Below, in pieces: positions 1 through 7,664 of a DNA stretch of 25,009 nt. The stretch is from positions 1 through 25,009 of the IMG/VR virus record IMGVR_UViG_3300034631_000027, one strand, 5' to 3'. The notes beneath the pieces were generated by a model that saw only the letters and a list, made by a program, of their open reading frames with translations, was not told where the DNA came from and did no database searches. The translations under genes and the position numbers were made by a program. The stretch is from a virus. Position 1 is the first letter of the stretch. Every line of letters starts with the position of its first letter.

Positions 1-2
1 AC

Positions 3-83
3 AGTGGCAACCATGAGCACGGCATCATGGCCTTCACCGAAGATGGCATTGAACATCTACGCCATCTCATCGAAGAGAAATAA
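3..83 (+). CDS. C-terminal fragment of an unidentified protein (cut by window start)
   Basis: An open frame runs in from the left edge and stops at TAA 81-83. It encodes about 26 residues ending in TEDGIEHLRHLIEEK. The tail looks like genuine coding sequence (charged amphipathic helix), but too little is visible to assign a family. It is in the same frame as the XRE-like remnant that follows, separated by stops at 81 and 96, so the two could once have been one reading frame. Confidence 0.35.
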   Translation, partial: SGNHEHGIMAFTEDGIEHLRHLIEEK

Positions 84-98
84 TCAGGCACGAACTGA

Positions 99-407
99 CA
101 GCGCCGTGGCCCTCAGCGGAGGCTTACGAGCAATCCATCAATTTCTCAGCTGGAGCTTGGGAAACAGGGCTTCTCAGACCGGACTCTAATCGCCATCGCT
201 GATGCTCTAGACTGCCATCCCGGTGACCTACTAATTCGGGAGCCAGAAGCGGAACTCCCGCCACATCCTCAAAGAGACAGGGAAGTGGCGAGGGAGCCAA
301 AGCCAATCACGTCAGCAGAGCCGCTGACAATAGAGAAAGCCAAGCAGCTTCTAGCTAAGACCTTCGGGCTGAAACCCTCTGCTATCGAAATCACAATCCG
401 AGGATGA
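99..407 (+). pseudogene. XRE-family HTH regulator, 5' end lost or frameshifted
   Basis: The frame from 99 to TGA 405-407 encodes the second half of an XRE/Cro-type helix-turn-helix, with SNPSISQLELGKQGFSDRTL followed by IAIADALDCHPGDLL. A short linker and the C-terminal tail AKTFGLKPSAIEITIRG follow, a tail I associate with small alphaproteobacterial regulators. No ATG, GTG or TTG lies in this frame between the TGA at 96-98 and the conserved HTH core. Another frame just upstream (about 93-125) reads TDSAVALSGGL, which would fit the missing first helices. This suggests a frameshift near 120-126 and a decayed gene. A sequencing or assembly error is an alternative. Confidence 0.5.
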
Positions 408-434
408 TCTTCATAGAGCGCCCTGTGGCGTCCG

Positions 435-472
435 TTGCAGCTTGCGCTACTTACCCCTCAGGTAAGCTGCAA
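435..472. terminator. Inverted repeat between convergent genes, possible bidirectional terminator
   Basis: TTGCAGCTT (435-443) and AAGCTGCAA (464-472) form a perfect 9-bp dyad. A nested TTACC (451-455)/GGTAA (461-465) can extend the stem if a 9-nt bulge is allowed. It sits between the end of the XRE remnant and the end of the minus-strand membrane protein gene, where a terminator is expected. No U-tract follows on either strand, so a Rho-independent function is uncertain. Confidence 0.35.
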
Positions 473-525
473 TCCCGCTGTACGACCTTCTCTGCGAATT
501 CTAGAGGCCTTGTAGCGCACGCCTT

Positions 526-1209
526 CTAGCTGCCTATCTGCGCACCCGCTCCGATTACCTTGGCATTAGGAACATCGTAGTTGCACCAATAGTGACCCTT
601 GCCCCACGCACCGTACTGGTTCTCAAGCCGCACCTTTTCTCCGGTCAAAACAACCACACCTTGTTCCATGTACCACCACTCCGTGCTCGAAAACTTGTCC
701 TCAAAGAAGCCGGACTCCCACCGGATACCGAAGGTGACAGTGCGCTCAACCGCTTCTGCACAGGCAGATTGTGCGTCTCTCCAAGTAGGTTCGATATAGC
801 ACTGTGGGTCAGCCCTACACTGCTGTGCCCTCTCTTCCTCCCGTTGCTGTCTTGTTGCGTTCCTCTGGAGGTCAGCAAGAGCCCTCTGGCGGTTAACCTC
901 ATCTGCCTCGGCTGTCAGTTGAGCCTTCTTCACCTGCCAAGCGCCAACATCTTTAATCCCGTGCTCCGCTGCGGAGTAGTAGTCTTTGGGTGTATCAAAG
1001 CCCAATTCTTTGACCTTCAGATTTTCAAGATACGCGCTACCCAAAGCATTGATCGGAAAAAGGAAAAGGATCACGAGGAAGGCGTCGCCTAGCCGATGCC
1101 TGAGCACCCTCAACTTCGGTCCTTTTAGATTCCATGCGACGACAAGCACCACGATTAGGATAAGCGCATGCAAGCCTATTCCCAACGACAACACCCTTAT
1201 TAAGTCCAT
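526..1209 (-). CDS. Hypothetical membrane protein with periplasmic or coiled C-terminal region
   Basis: About 227 aa. Two hydrophobic segments near the N-terminus (around LSLGIGLHALILIVVLVV and DAFLVILFLFPINALG) look like membrane helices. They are followed by a charged, Q/R/E-rich probable coiled coil (about residues 95-135) and a C-terminal domain with several Cys (QQCRADPQCY, SAC, WCNYD) that ends in a Gly/Ala-rich tail. I chose the ATG at 1209 because GGGGGAGG lies directly upstream, although the spacing is short. An in-frame GTG at 1233 would add eight residues. No family is recognised. The Cys pairs could form disulfides if the domain faces the periplasm (inference). It stands alone between the XRE remnant and a divergent plus-strand gene. 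Confidence 0.6.
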   Translation of the reverse strand: MDLIRVLSLGIGLHALILIVVLVVAWNLKGPKLRVLRHRLGDAFLVILFLFPINALGSAYLENLKVKELGFDTPKDYYSAAEHGIKDVGAWQVKKAQLTAEADEVNRQRALADLQRNATRQQREEERAQQCRADPQCYIEPTWRDAQSACAEAVERTVTFGIRWESGFFEDKFSSTEWWYMEQGVVVLTGEKVRLENQYGAWGKGHYWCNYDVPNAKVIGAGAQIGS

Positions 1210-1431
1210 CGCCTCCCCCAGCGCGCTAGCCACTTAGCTTTAGTTCACGTTTGCTGAACAAAGCTACAAGGTTCCGAGCCACGCCCACATCGGCGTTGTG
1301 ACTAAGGTGCCTTTACAAGGTATTTCCACCCGCCCAGGTCGAACCCGTATACGATCCCCTCAGGGGGCGGGTAGGCGCTTGCCGGGGGGCTTATTGCCAG
1401 ATCACTGAGCCTGAAGCTACGATGCACCCGC

Positions 1432-1713
1432 ATGGCAAAAGAATGTGCTCAGTCTACTGTCCCGCAATTGCCGTACCTACTCACTGGTGTAAGGCTGCTG
1501 GCTGCTGCCGCATTCCTCAGCATTGGCAATGACTCCGCCATTGCCTATGGACGCCCAGTAACAGAACCCACCAGAGCGCCTTGGCCTTGCTCATATCCAT
1601 ATCCTGTGGGGACATGCTTGGCGGACAAACAGGAAGCAGAGAGGGGCGTCCAGCGCAGAGCCAAAGACAAGGATAATGACCCTATTCAGCCTGAGCTAAT
1701 GGATATCTTCTAA
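1432..1713 (+). CDS. Small hypothetical protein, possibly exported
   Basis: A 93-aa frame whose N-terminal part has a hydrophobic stretch (about residues 14-37, YLLTGVRLLAAAAFLSI) that could be a signal or anchor. It continues with a Pro/Cys-containing segment (PCSYPYPVGTC) and a charged tail. No clear Shine-Dalgarno precedes the ATG and I recognise no family. The frame is not contradicted by a better one on either strand, but coding status is uncertain. Confidence 0.35.
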   Translation: MAKECAQSTVPQLPYLLTGVRLLAAAAFLSIGNDSAIAYGRPVTEPTRAPWPCSYPYPVGTCLADKQEAERGVQRRAKDKDNDPIQPELMDIF

Positions 1714-1766
1714 CTTGAAGAGATTCGACCCCGCATCAAGCCTGATGCAGGGCAATGAGGTTTAGA

Positions 1767-2321
1767 ATGGGTTTCTTCAAGACACTGTTTGGCACGAGGG
1801 AAGCATCACCAGAGAGCGCAGAAATAGAGACAATGCGCATATCTATGCTGCAGATTAAGGCTCATGGGGGTCCTCAGGCGATGCTCCGAGAGTTTTCCGA
1901 AGGAATGCGAGAAGTCCGTGAACCTGATGGTTACAGGGGATTCGTCGTAGAGAATGAGTATCTTCCTAGGATTGCCGCTAAGGCCTGCGCCCTAATGATC
2001 CTCTCTGACATCAAGAGCGCTCTATTGATCAAAGGGCCACCTACGGATTCCGACCTCGGACGAATAGCGGCAGCACCGGATTACCGGACTGCACATGAGC
2101 TTTTTGTGAACTCTGACGAAATCGTTCAGCAAACGACAGTGGAAAGTCTCCGGGAAGCTACGATGAAGTTTGGAGAGGAGAACTTTGCTCACGTCGGACA
2201 GCCCGGCTTTGGTGAGCTGATGATGAAGTCCCCGATCAGGGTGCACGTTGCTGAATTGAAGAAGCAGTCCGAGTTAGACTGGGTTCGGTGGACGCGCTCC
2301 GGAACACGGCTGAAGGTTTAG
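1767..2321 (+). CDS. Hypothetical protein, about 184 aa
   Basis: The start is set at 1767 (MGFFKTLFG) because TGAGG ends 6 nt upstream; an ATG at 1755 would add MRFR. The N-terminal MGFFKTLFG is amphipathic and could associate with membranes. The rest is mixed alpha-helical and charged with no Cys pattern, Walker or catalytic motif that I recognise. It is followed about 140 bp downstream by the serine resolvase on the same strand, with the res-like dyads between them. No function is proposed. Base composition is lower in GC than the phage element to the right. Confidence 0.6.
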   Translation: MGFFKTLFGTREASPESAEIETMRISMLQIKAHGGPQAMLREFSEGMREVREPDGYRGFVVENEYLPRIAAKACALMILSDIKSALLIKGPPTDSDLGRIAAAPDYRTAHELFVNSDEIVQQTTVESLREATMKFGEENFAHVGQPGFGELMMKSPIRVHVAELKKQSELDWVRWTRSGTRLKV

Positions 2322-2347
2322 CTGCCCAGCCACTCTCCTGCCAGAGT

Positions 2348-2450
2348 CTGTTCAAAAAACCCTATCAGAACAGGGCACGAAAATCGCTTGATTTTCAGCT
2401 GTCCAATGCCAACGAAAAGGTGTTCATTAAACACTTGATTGGTGAACATC
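2348..2450. promoter_or_regulatory. res-like cluster of dyads upstream of the resolvase
   Basis: Three dyads lie within about 100 bp before the resolvase gene. CTGTTC (2348-2353) pairs with GAACAG (2368-2373). GAAAATC (2379-2385) pairs with GATTTTC (2390-2396). TGTTCA (2421-2426) pairs with TGAACA (2443-2448), and this last site spans exactly 28 bp. Tn3-family resolvases bind a res made of three subsites, with a 28-bp crossover site I bounded by TGT...ACA ends. The match in position, number and the 28-bp length is suggestive. The order and the CT centre differ from gamma-delta res, so this is inference. Operators for the resolvase promoter are an alternative. Confidence 0.4.
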
Positions 2451-2463
2451 TGAGAGGACGCCG

Positions 2464-3057
2464 GTGAAACGCGCAGCTCTATATCTTAGGGTAAGCTCCA
2501 AGGAGCAAACCACCGAAAACCAGAGGCTTGAGCTGCAAAGAGTGGCGGATGCGAAAGGCTGGCTTGTGTCAGAGGTATATGAGGACCAAGGGATCAGCGG
2601 GTCCAAAGGTAGGGACAAGCGTCCGGCATATGATCGTTTGCTGAAGGACGCAGTGCGGTCACGCTTTGACGTTGTAATGGCGTGGGACGTGTCTCGACTG
2701 GGCCGAAGCTTAACGGGGCTGGTCCAAGCACTGGAAGACCTTCATGCAAACAGCGTGGACCTCTATCTGCATCAGCAAGCACTAGACACGACTACCCCAT
2801 CCGGTAGGGCACTCTTTCAGATGTGCGGTGTGTTTGCAGAGTTCGAGCGCAGCATGATTAGTGAGAGGATCAAATCGGGCCTACAGAGGGTTAGGCAAAG
2901 CGGAAAGGCACTAGGACGTCCAAGACGGGAAGTGAACCTGGAGGAGCTAAAGGCACTCTACTCCACTCTGAAGTCTGTGAGGGCAACCTCCAAGGCAATG
3001 GGCATTTCCGTCGGCTTGGCCCACCAGCTACTAAAGGAGCGATCCGCCTCTACATGA
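2464..3057 (+). CDS. Serine recombinase, resolvase/invertase family
   Basis: 197 aa with a GTG start preceded by GAGAGGA at 5-nt spacing. The N-terminal resolvase domain (Pfam PF00239) shows YLRVSSKEQTTENQ with the nucleophile Ser at about residue 11 and its partner Arg9. It also shows YEDQGISG, the AWDVSRLGRS segment with the catalytic arginines, and the long helix FAEFERSMISERIKSGL that leads to DNA. A short C-terminal HTH (about 150-195, LKSVRATSKAMGISVGLAHQLL) completes it. Length fits small resolvases/invertases rather than large phage integrases. It acts on a res or inversion site, probably the dyad cluster just upstream. Its 3' end overlaps the convergent NACHT gene by 8 bp. It may belong to a transposon or plasmid-derived segment, but no transposase is visible. 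Confidence 0.9.
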   Translation: MKRAALYLRVSSKEQTTENQRLELQRVADAKGWLVSEVYEDQGISGSKGRDKRPAYDRLLKDAVRSRFDVVMAWDVSRLGRSLTGLVQALEDLHANSVDLYLHQQALDTTTPSGRALFQMCGVFAEFERSMISERIKSGLQRVRQSGKALGRPRREVNLEELKALYSTLKSVRATSKAMGISVGLAHQLLKERSAST

Positions 3058-6000
3058 ACTCTCTTTTGCTCAGCATATCCGTGAGTCTCGCCTCGGCCTG
3101 ATCTGCAGGAATCCAGCTTGCTGACCTACTTTGTTCATCCTCCATCTTGGAATGCAGGAAGGTGCAGAGCCCGAAGGTCGCTCCCACGAAGGTCGATCTT
3201 TGAAAATTCACTTCCTCGAAGGTGCACCCAAGAAAGAGCGCTCTGTCCAGACAGCAATCGGACAAGTCTACTTCTGAAAACTGGACGTTTAGAAATATCC
3301 CACCTTCCAAAGTCGATGAAGCCAACTCTATCTTTTGGAAAATCGCGCGAGCAGTTTTCCGTCCCGACCTTTCGGGATTCATGTAAACTTTAGCGTTAGA
3401 TAAATTTGCCCCACTCAACTCACATGATTCTAAAACAGTGTCGACAAGCCGGCAATCGGATAAGTCGACTCCTCTTAAGTCGCCCGACACTATTGTCGAT
3501 GTGTAGAAATGCGTGTCCCTCATAGAAGCATGAGAAGCTTTGACACCATTCATGTTCAAAGAGCTAAAACGAGAGCCATCAAGGATGGCATCTGTGAAGT
3601 TCGCGCTGTCAAGTTGAGAAGACCAGAAGCTACTTTTTGACACATTCGATCCAGCGAAGTCTGCCGGCAACCAAATGGCGGGGCCGAGAAATCCTTCTCC
3701 AAAGCTATCGTAAACAATAGCGCCGAACGAGTAGTCGGTTAAACCCTGCGAGGAGATGTCTAGGTGTCTGAAGCTGGCCACCCGATTAGTCTCCTGTGCA
3801 TATGCAGTATTGACCAGAGACGCGAAGGTTGGGAGAAATCCGCCGCTTCCCCAAGGAATCGTCAGCACCGGCAGACTTTCTACGTCGAAGAGCTGACCTA
3901 CCGGATGGGCGAAACACATGCGACAGAGACATTGCATGGTGGTCCATAGAACATCAAAGCTACGCACCTCCTCCCGCTGTAGTTCCGCCATAGAGATTAC
4001 TAGTGCACGAGCATTCTGATGAACAGGCATCCTGTTCCTGACCGCCCAGCCTACCAACGAAACTATCTGAGTTTCGAGGATAGCGTGTAAGTCCTCCTCA
4101 GCAAAATCTAACCGTAGCTCGTCTATGAAAAACCGGGCTATGACCTCGGAAAACACTCCTATCCTAGCGACCTGTCCAATTATCTCGGCCGCCTCTCTAA
4201 GCCGCGTTTCATTCTGCCTCTCTTTAATATGTTCCAGTGCCCGCTTGACGGTGAACGCAAGGGCCCTCCCGATCAAAAACTCACCAAGAGTTTTGTGAAC
4301 AAACTCGTATCCTTCTCCCCCTCCTTCGGCCGATCTTGTATAGCTTTGTAGTGCTACGGTTTTTAGCGAGACGCTATCGAGGTCGCCCAAATCCTCAACC
4401 TTATCGGCAGGAAGATATACCTTTATCAGGTCTGGAAACTTATTCGCTGCTACGGTCCTGCCGCCCGTTGCCCATGATGCCAAGCCCAGCGCTTCTTGAA
4501 GTCTCAAGAATTCGTCCAACGTAAGTTCACTCGTTCCAACGTGCCCACCTTTTGGCCGATTAGCTGGTTGAGGCTTTGGGACCCCCCAGTCACGGCGGTA
4601 GATCAAGGCGAACATCTCCCGATAAACCACATTCCTATTGCTAGCCGCCGCCGGCCAATGCTCCCCTAGGTACCCCGTCCATATCAGAAGATAGAGCAGC
4701 AACGGCTCAGCAGTCAGCTCCAGCACAGCCTCAGCTTCAGCTTCAGCTTCACTTTCGTCGCCAGACAGAGCCTTTGGAAGATCTTCCTTCACCCCATGTG
4801 CGGAACACCACTTCTCCCAATATTCCCGCCGCTGGTCCTCGCCAGCCAAATCGTGGGGATCAGCAATCAATCCCTTCTTCTGCTTATAATTCCAGCTTGG
4901 GTTATTCAGAGGAAGAAATCCTCCGATCGTAAGCAAAGCTCGATGGTCTATTCCCAGTCTAGAGAAAGCCTCTTCGGCGGCGATGGTGCGTCCAAGTACC
5001 AATGCCTTTGCGTAAACCCCAGCCGAATTGCGATTTCCCAGCCAGAAGCCTAGCGCCTGTACGAATTCAGTTGTGGCGTTAGCAGCCTCTTTTGAGTCCG
5101 GCGGCGCCAGTTCATCTAGACCATCACAGACTAGCAGCAGAGGCTTGGATGGGGCATCCCCTGTGGGTTCCGTTCTGCCCATCCATTCCAGCGGAGAGTT
5201 CACCCGATCAAAACCCAGCTCAGTCCTCTTTCTGAAGAGATTCGATACTCGGGTATCAAAGCTGCCAGTGGAATCTAGTTCTTGGAGAGGAATGAAGAGA
5301 ACGTCATAAGCTCCGCTGTCTATCACTTCGATTGCAAAAGCTCTGGCGAACGTCGATTTGCCAGAACCTGGCCCTCCAGCCACAACTCTCACGTGGTCAG
5401 TGGAGCTATCTTTCTGGCTCAGCCACTCATGCAGAACATCATGGATTCTGCCGACGTTTTCCATATGCTCCGGTTGTTTCCGAAGATCACCTGTAAGCTC
5501 GCCTTCATCTTCATCTGCAGCGGCTTCGCTGTCAGATGGTGTACGCCATGTACACCTCTGCTCCACGTACAGATGGGAAAGTGTAATACCGCTCTCCTCC
5601 TGACCGAAGATTGGGTTCTGATGAAAAGCACGGATCAAAAAGGACTCGTGTCTAGCCGCCGCATTCCGCTTCTCCATTGCGTCGGTCAACGATGCAGAAA
5701 GAAATTGTTCAAGACCAGCAAAGGCCTCTGGCTTCTGATTACGTACCTCTTGCAGAGCGTCAGAGACAGATTTCTCGAGCAATCTCCTGTTTTGTTGGAT
5801 GCTACGGATAGGCTTAAACCGCTTCACTTCCTCCGGTAAGGCACGGGAGAAATCTCGGAATATTGGGACCTTAAGCGGCTGAAGTAGATGATCGGAGCTT
5901 AATAGCGAAGGGGCCTGCTCTCCAAGAATGTCAGCACGTTTAAGTAGGGACTCCAGCAAGTATGACAACTCTGAAGACGATATCGGTTTCTCCACCTCAA

Positions 6001-6262
6001 CTTTGGAGAAAAAGTCAGCGATTCCAATCGCGAAAGTACCCTTTAGGATGTCCCAGACACTATCGGAAAGCGTGCTAGGATGAGATTTTCGCATTGAGAA
6101 AAGCGCATCTAGTATGCTGGGTGCCATCGCAAGCGCCGGTGATACAATCGTGGCGGTTGTAGCACTCGCTGCCGAAACAGCTGCCACAATGGCCTTCAGA
6201 ACGGGTAGCTTTGCAGCACTGAGGTCGGGTGTACTTCTGGTGCTTTGGTACTTGATGCTCAT
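3050..6262 (-). CDS. NACHT-domain NTPase with C-terminal pentapeptide repeats, candidate antiphage STAND protein
   Basis: 1070 aa. The N-terminal part (1-230) is helical with a hydrophobic stretch at about 21-55 and no nuclease motif that I recognise. The NACHT P-loop ATPase has Walker A GGPGSGKST at 296-304 and Walker B LLLVCDGLDEL at 375-385 with the DGLDE signature. A winged-helix-like segment follows, with EFVHKTLGEFLIGRAL near 653-668. Residues about 880-1040 are pentapeptide repeats (SANFTDAILDGSRF, GANLSNAKVY, SEVDLSDCCLDRALF). NACHT proteins are STAND NTPases, and bacterial members are established antiphage sensors that oligomerise on ligand binding and activate an effector. A defence role here is inferred from architecture and position in a tRNA-adjacent island. 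SD GAGGGG lies just upstream of the ATG. An in-frame GCTTCA-type repeat encodes EAEAEAEA at about 505-512. No partner gene is coupled to it. Confidence 0.9.
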   Translation of the reverse strand: MSIKYQSTRSTPDLSAAKLPVLKAIVAAVSAASATTATIVSPALAMAPSILDALFSMRKSHPSTLSDSVWDILKGTFAIGIADFFSKVEVEKPISSSELSYLLESLLKRADILGEQAPSLLSSDHLLQPLKVPIFRDFSRALPEEVKRFKPIRSIQQNRRLLEKSVSDALQEVRNQKPEAFAGLEQFLSASLTDAMEKRNAAARHESFLIRAFHQNPIFGQEESGITLSHLYVEQRCTWRTPSDSEAAADEDEGELTGDLRKQPEHMENVGRIHDVLHEWLSQKDSSTDHVRVVAGGPGSGKSTFARAFAIEVIDSGAYDVLFIPLQELDSTGSFDTRVSNLFRKRTELGFDRVNSPLEWMGRTEPTGDAPSKPLLLVCDGLDELAPPDSKEAANATTEFVQALGFWLGNRNSAGVYAKALVLGRTIAAEEAFSRLGIDHRALLTIGGFLPLNNPSWNYKQKKGLIADPHDLAGEDQRREYWEKWCSAHGVKEDLPKALSGDESEAEAEAEAVLELTAEPLLLYLLIWTGYLGEHWPAAASNRNVVYREMFALIYRRDWGVPKPQPANRPKGGHVGTSELTLDEFLRLQEALGLASWATGGRTVAANKFPDLIKVYLPADKVEDLGDLDSVSLKTVALQSYTRSAEGGGEGYEFVHKTLGEFLIGRALAFTVKRALEHIKERQNETRLREAAEIIGQVARIGVFSEVIARFFIDELRLDFAEEDLHAILETQIVSLVGWAVRNRMPVHQNARALVISMAELQREEVRSFDVLWTTMQCLCRMCFAHPVGQLFDVESLPVLTIPWGSGGFLPTFASLVNTAYAQETNRVASFRHLDISSQGLTDYSFGAIVYDSFGEGFLGPAIWLPADFAGSNVSKSSFWSSQLDSANFTDAILDGSRFSSLNMNGVKASHASMRDTHFYTSTIVSGDLRGVDLSDCRLVDTVLESCELSGANLSNAKVYMNPERSGRKTARAIFQKIELASSTLEGGIFLNVQFSEVDLSDCCLDRALFLGCTFEEVNFQRSTFVGATFGLCTFLHSKMEDEQSRSASWIPADQAEARLTDMLSKREFM
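4731..4752. repeat. Short hexanucleotide repeat inside the NACHT gene
   Basis: TCAGCT occurs in tandem about three times (4731-4748), plus a partial copy. On the minus strand it encodes alternating Glu-Ala at about residues 504-512 of the NACHT protein. Copy-number change would be in frame and would lengthen or shorten an acidic linker. Confidence 0.6.
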
Positions 6263-6433
6263 TCGCCCCTCACTTCTGCTGAAGAGAATGATTCATCCCT
6301 TCTGGTATGCGCAAGAGACAAGGGGCGCAGAGTCACAGGCTTGTTGCCTGCAAAACCAACGCCAGGGTACATGCTGGTTACAAGAGGCGCAGAATATCTT
6401 AAAAATGGAGAGAAAACAGCTACTTAAGCTTAA

Positions 6434-6450
6434 TGGCGGAGAGGAAGGGA
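6434..6450. repeat. Left attachment-site core
   Basis: TGGCGGAGAGGAAGGGA is identical to the tRNA-Ser 3' end at 23703-23719. The flanks differ (TAA before, AACGCC after), as expected for the left hybrid site. The low-GC sequence to its left is therefore what followed the tRNA before integration. Confidence 0.88.
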
Positions 6451-6483
6451 AACGCCAGCAACAAACAAAATCAATGACTTAGC

Positions 6484-6534
6484 AGGTGTTTTCACCTCTA
6501 TTTTGTCACCTTTTGTGAGGTGCTTTTTGTCACC
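6484..6534. promoter_or_regulatory. Left-end arm-type repeats
   Basis: TTTTGTCACC occurs at 6501-6510 and 6525-6534 (24-bp period), preceded by an AGGTG/CACCT dyad at 6484-6497. The same decamer occurs twice at the integrase end of the element. Two copies inside each end of a tyrosine-integrase element fit arm-type integrase binding sites. The rest of the 6263-6569 gap holds only the att core and no gene that I can support. A run of eight C lies at 6533-6540. Confidence 0.6.
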
Positions 6535-6569
6535 CCCCCCAGCCGTTCCTTTATGTGCTTCGCTCCAGA

Positions 6570-7067
6570 TCAGAACGGCAGCACGCCGAAGACACTGAAA
6601 GGGAGCGAGATCAATAGCAGCTTGAACGCCAGGCCGCGCAGATCTCTCGGCTCCGATGTAGTGACGAAATTAGCGATAGCTGCATCAATCTCACTTCCAT
6701 TGAGCTCCACTTGATCAATGTCATAGAAGCCATCAGCGTCCACGATCTCTCGAGGCGGTAGATTCCACCTCACCCGCGCGGCTTTGTTCATGTGGTTCTG
6801 TTGACGGGCCAAAGCGCGAAGGCCGGCCAGGCGGCCCTCGCTCAACGCAAAGTCCCACCATCGCGGATTGCCAGCCATCTTCGCTGCGATTCGATCGCGC
6901 TTCACCTGAGCCTGGTGGGCTTGCTCCAGTGAGCGGCCAGTCTGGAATTTGAACAATCCTCGCACGGCCCTACTGAGCGGCTCGATCCACGGCAGGCCGA
7001 CTATTACAGTGGCCACAAATTGCAACAGCAAGGCGACGATCGATGAAACTGCCTGTAGAACATCCAT
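6570..7067 (-). CDS. Hypothetical membrane protein next to the left att site
   Basis: 165 aa. A hydrophobic N-terminal segment (VSSIVALLLQFVATVIVGLP, about 7-26) and a hydrophobic C-terminal end (LAFKLLLISLPFSVFGVLPF) flank a charged central region. This predicts two membrane helices with a soluble middle domain. No family is recognised. It lies downstream of a terminator that separates it from the other minus-strand genes, so it probably has its own promoter in the 50 bp upstream. Cargo in this position of integrated phages is often lysogenic-conversion or exclusion material (inference only). No strong Shine-Dalgarno precedes the ATG. Confidence 0.6.
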   Translation of the reverse strand: MDVLQAVSSIVALLLQFVATVIVGLPWIEPLSRAVRGLFKFQTGRSLEQAHQAQVKRDRIAAKMAGNPRWWDFALSEGRLAGLRALARQQNHMNKAARVRWNLPPREIVDADGFYDIDQVELNGSEIDAAIANFVTTSEPRDLRGLAFKLLLISLPFSVFGVLPF

Positions 7068-7116
7068 GATGTCTTAGCGAATCTTCCAGCTGATGAGGCT
7101 GCGCTTAGTATCATAT

Positions 7117-7146
7117 AAAAAATCCAAGCCGGTTAGGGCTTGGATT
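7117..7146 (-). terminator. Rho-independent terminator
   Basis: AATCCAAGCC (7121-7130) and GGCTTGGATT (7137-7146) form a perfect 10-bp stem with a 6-nt loop. On the minus strand the stem is followed by a run of six U residues (complement of 7117-7122). It would end transcription of the small genes at 7188-7874 before the membrane protein gene at 7067. Confidence 0.85.
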
Positions 7147-7187
7147 AGCTTAGTCACTGCTTTGCACAGTTGTCGTTTGAATTTAGC

Positions 7188-7388
7188 TCAGTCTTGGTCG
7201 CTGAGATCCTCGGCGATCCAACGGTCGAGGATATTGCCAGCAACGAATGAGTTGGTGGCGTCGCTTTCACTAGCTTGAGCCTCCTGCACACGGTCGCCGT
7301 AACGAACCACGATCATCCTGCCTTCACGGTGCCAAGTCGCCTCGACGCGGCCAAACTTGGTATGTCTCTCGACCGTGTGCTGCATCAT
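7188..7388 (-). CDS. Small hypothetical protein, 66 aa
   Basis: Starts within the stop of the preceding gene (4-bp ATGA overlap, 7385-7388), indicating translational coupling, and ends about 40 bp before a strong terminator. The sequence has a beta-rich core (FGRVEATWHREGRMIVVRYGD) and an acidic C-terminal end. No family is recognised. It was probably co-expressed with the 64-aa gene upstream, and the pair may act together. Confidence 0.6.
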   Translation of the reverse strand: MMQHTVERHTKFGRVEATWHREGRMIVVRYGDRVQEAQASESDATNSFVAGNILDRWIAEDLSDQD

Positions 7389-7579
7389 TCAGCCCCTACG
7401 CTGAGTTGATCGAGCAGGCGGGCGAGCTCGCGCAGCGAGGCAGCGGCGAGCTGCGGATCTTCGAGCTCGGCCAGGAGCTCGGCTGCGTTACTCGCGACAA
7501 GCGCGACGCGCTGGTCTGAGAGGCTGTCGATCGCGCTGTCGATTTGATCCTCGAGCGGTGCTGGCGTGGTGTTGGTCAT
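7385..7579 (-). CDS. Small acidic helical protein, 64 aa
   Basis: The ATG is preceded by AAGGGAG at a good distance. The product is acidic and helical, with leucine/alanine-rich heptad-like spacing (AAELLAELEDPQLAAASLRELARLLDQL, about 33-60) that predicts a helical hairpin or coiled coil. It is coupled by a 4-bp overlap to the next small gene. No family is recognised. Confidence 0.6.
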   Translation of the reverse strand: MTNTTPAPLEDQIDSAIDSLSDQRVALVASNAAELLAELEDPQLAAASLRELARLLDQLSVGAE

Positions 7580-7664
7580 GGTGGTGTCTCCCTTGGCGCC
7601 GGGGGTGGCGTAACTCGCCTATAGCGCCGGGTGATAGGCAATCTGCGCGGCCGCAAAATAAATT

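Noticed and set aside
592-1092. A 166-codon plus-strand frame
   Set aside because: It is antisense to the membrane protein gene, with low-quality Leu/Ser/Arg-rich translation and no ribosome site.
1-6433. The left region as a second integrated element at the same tRNA
   Set aside because: No third copy of the 17-bp core and no tyrosine integrase are visible within 1-6433. It may be possible, but cannot be supported within the window.
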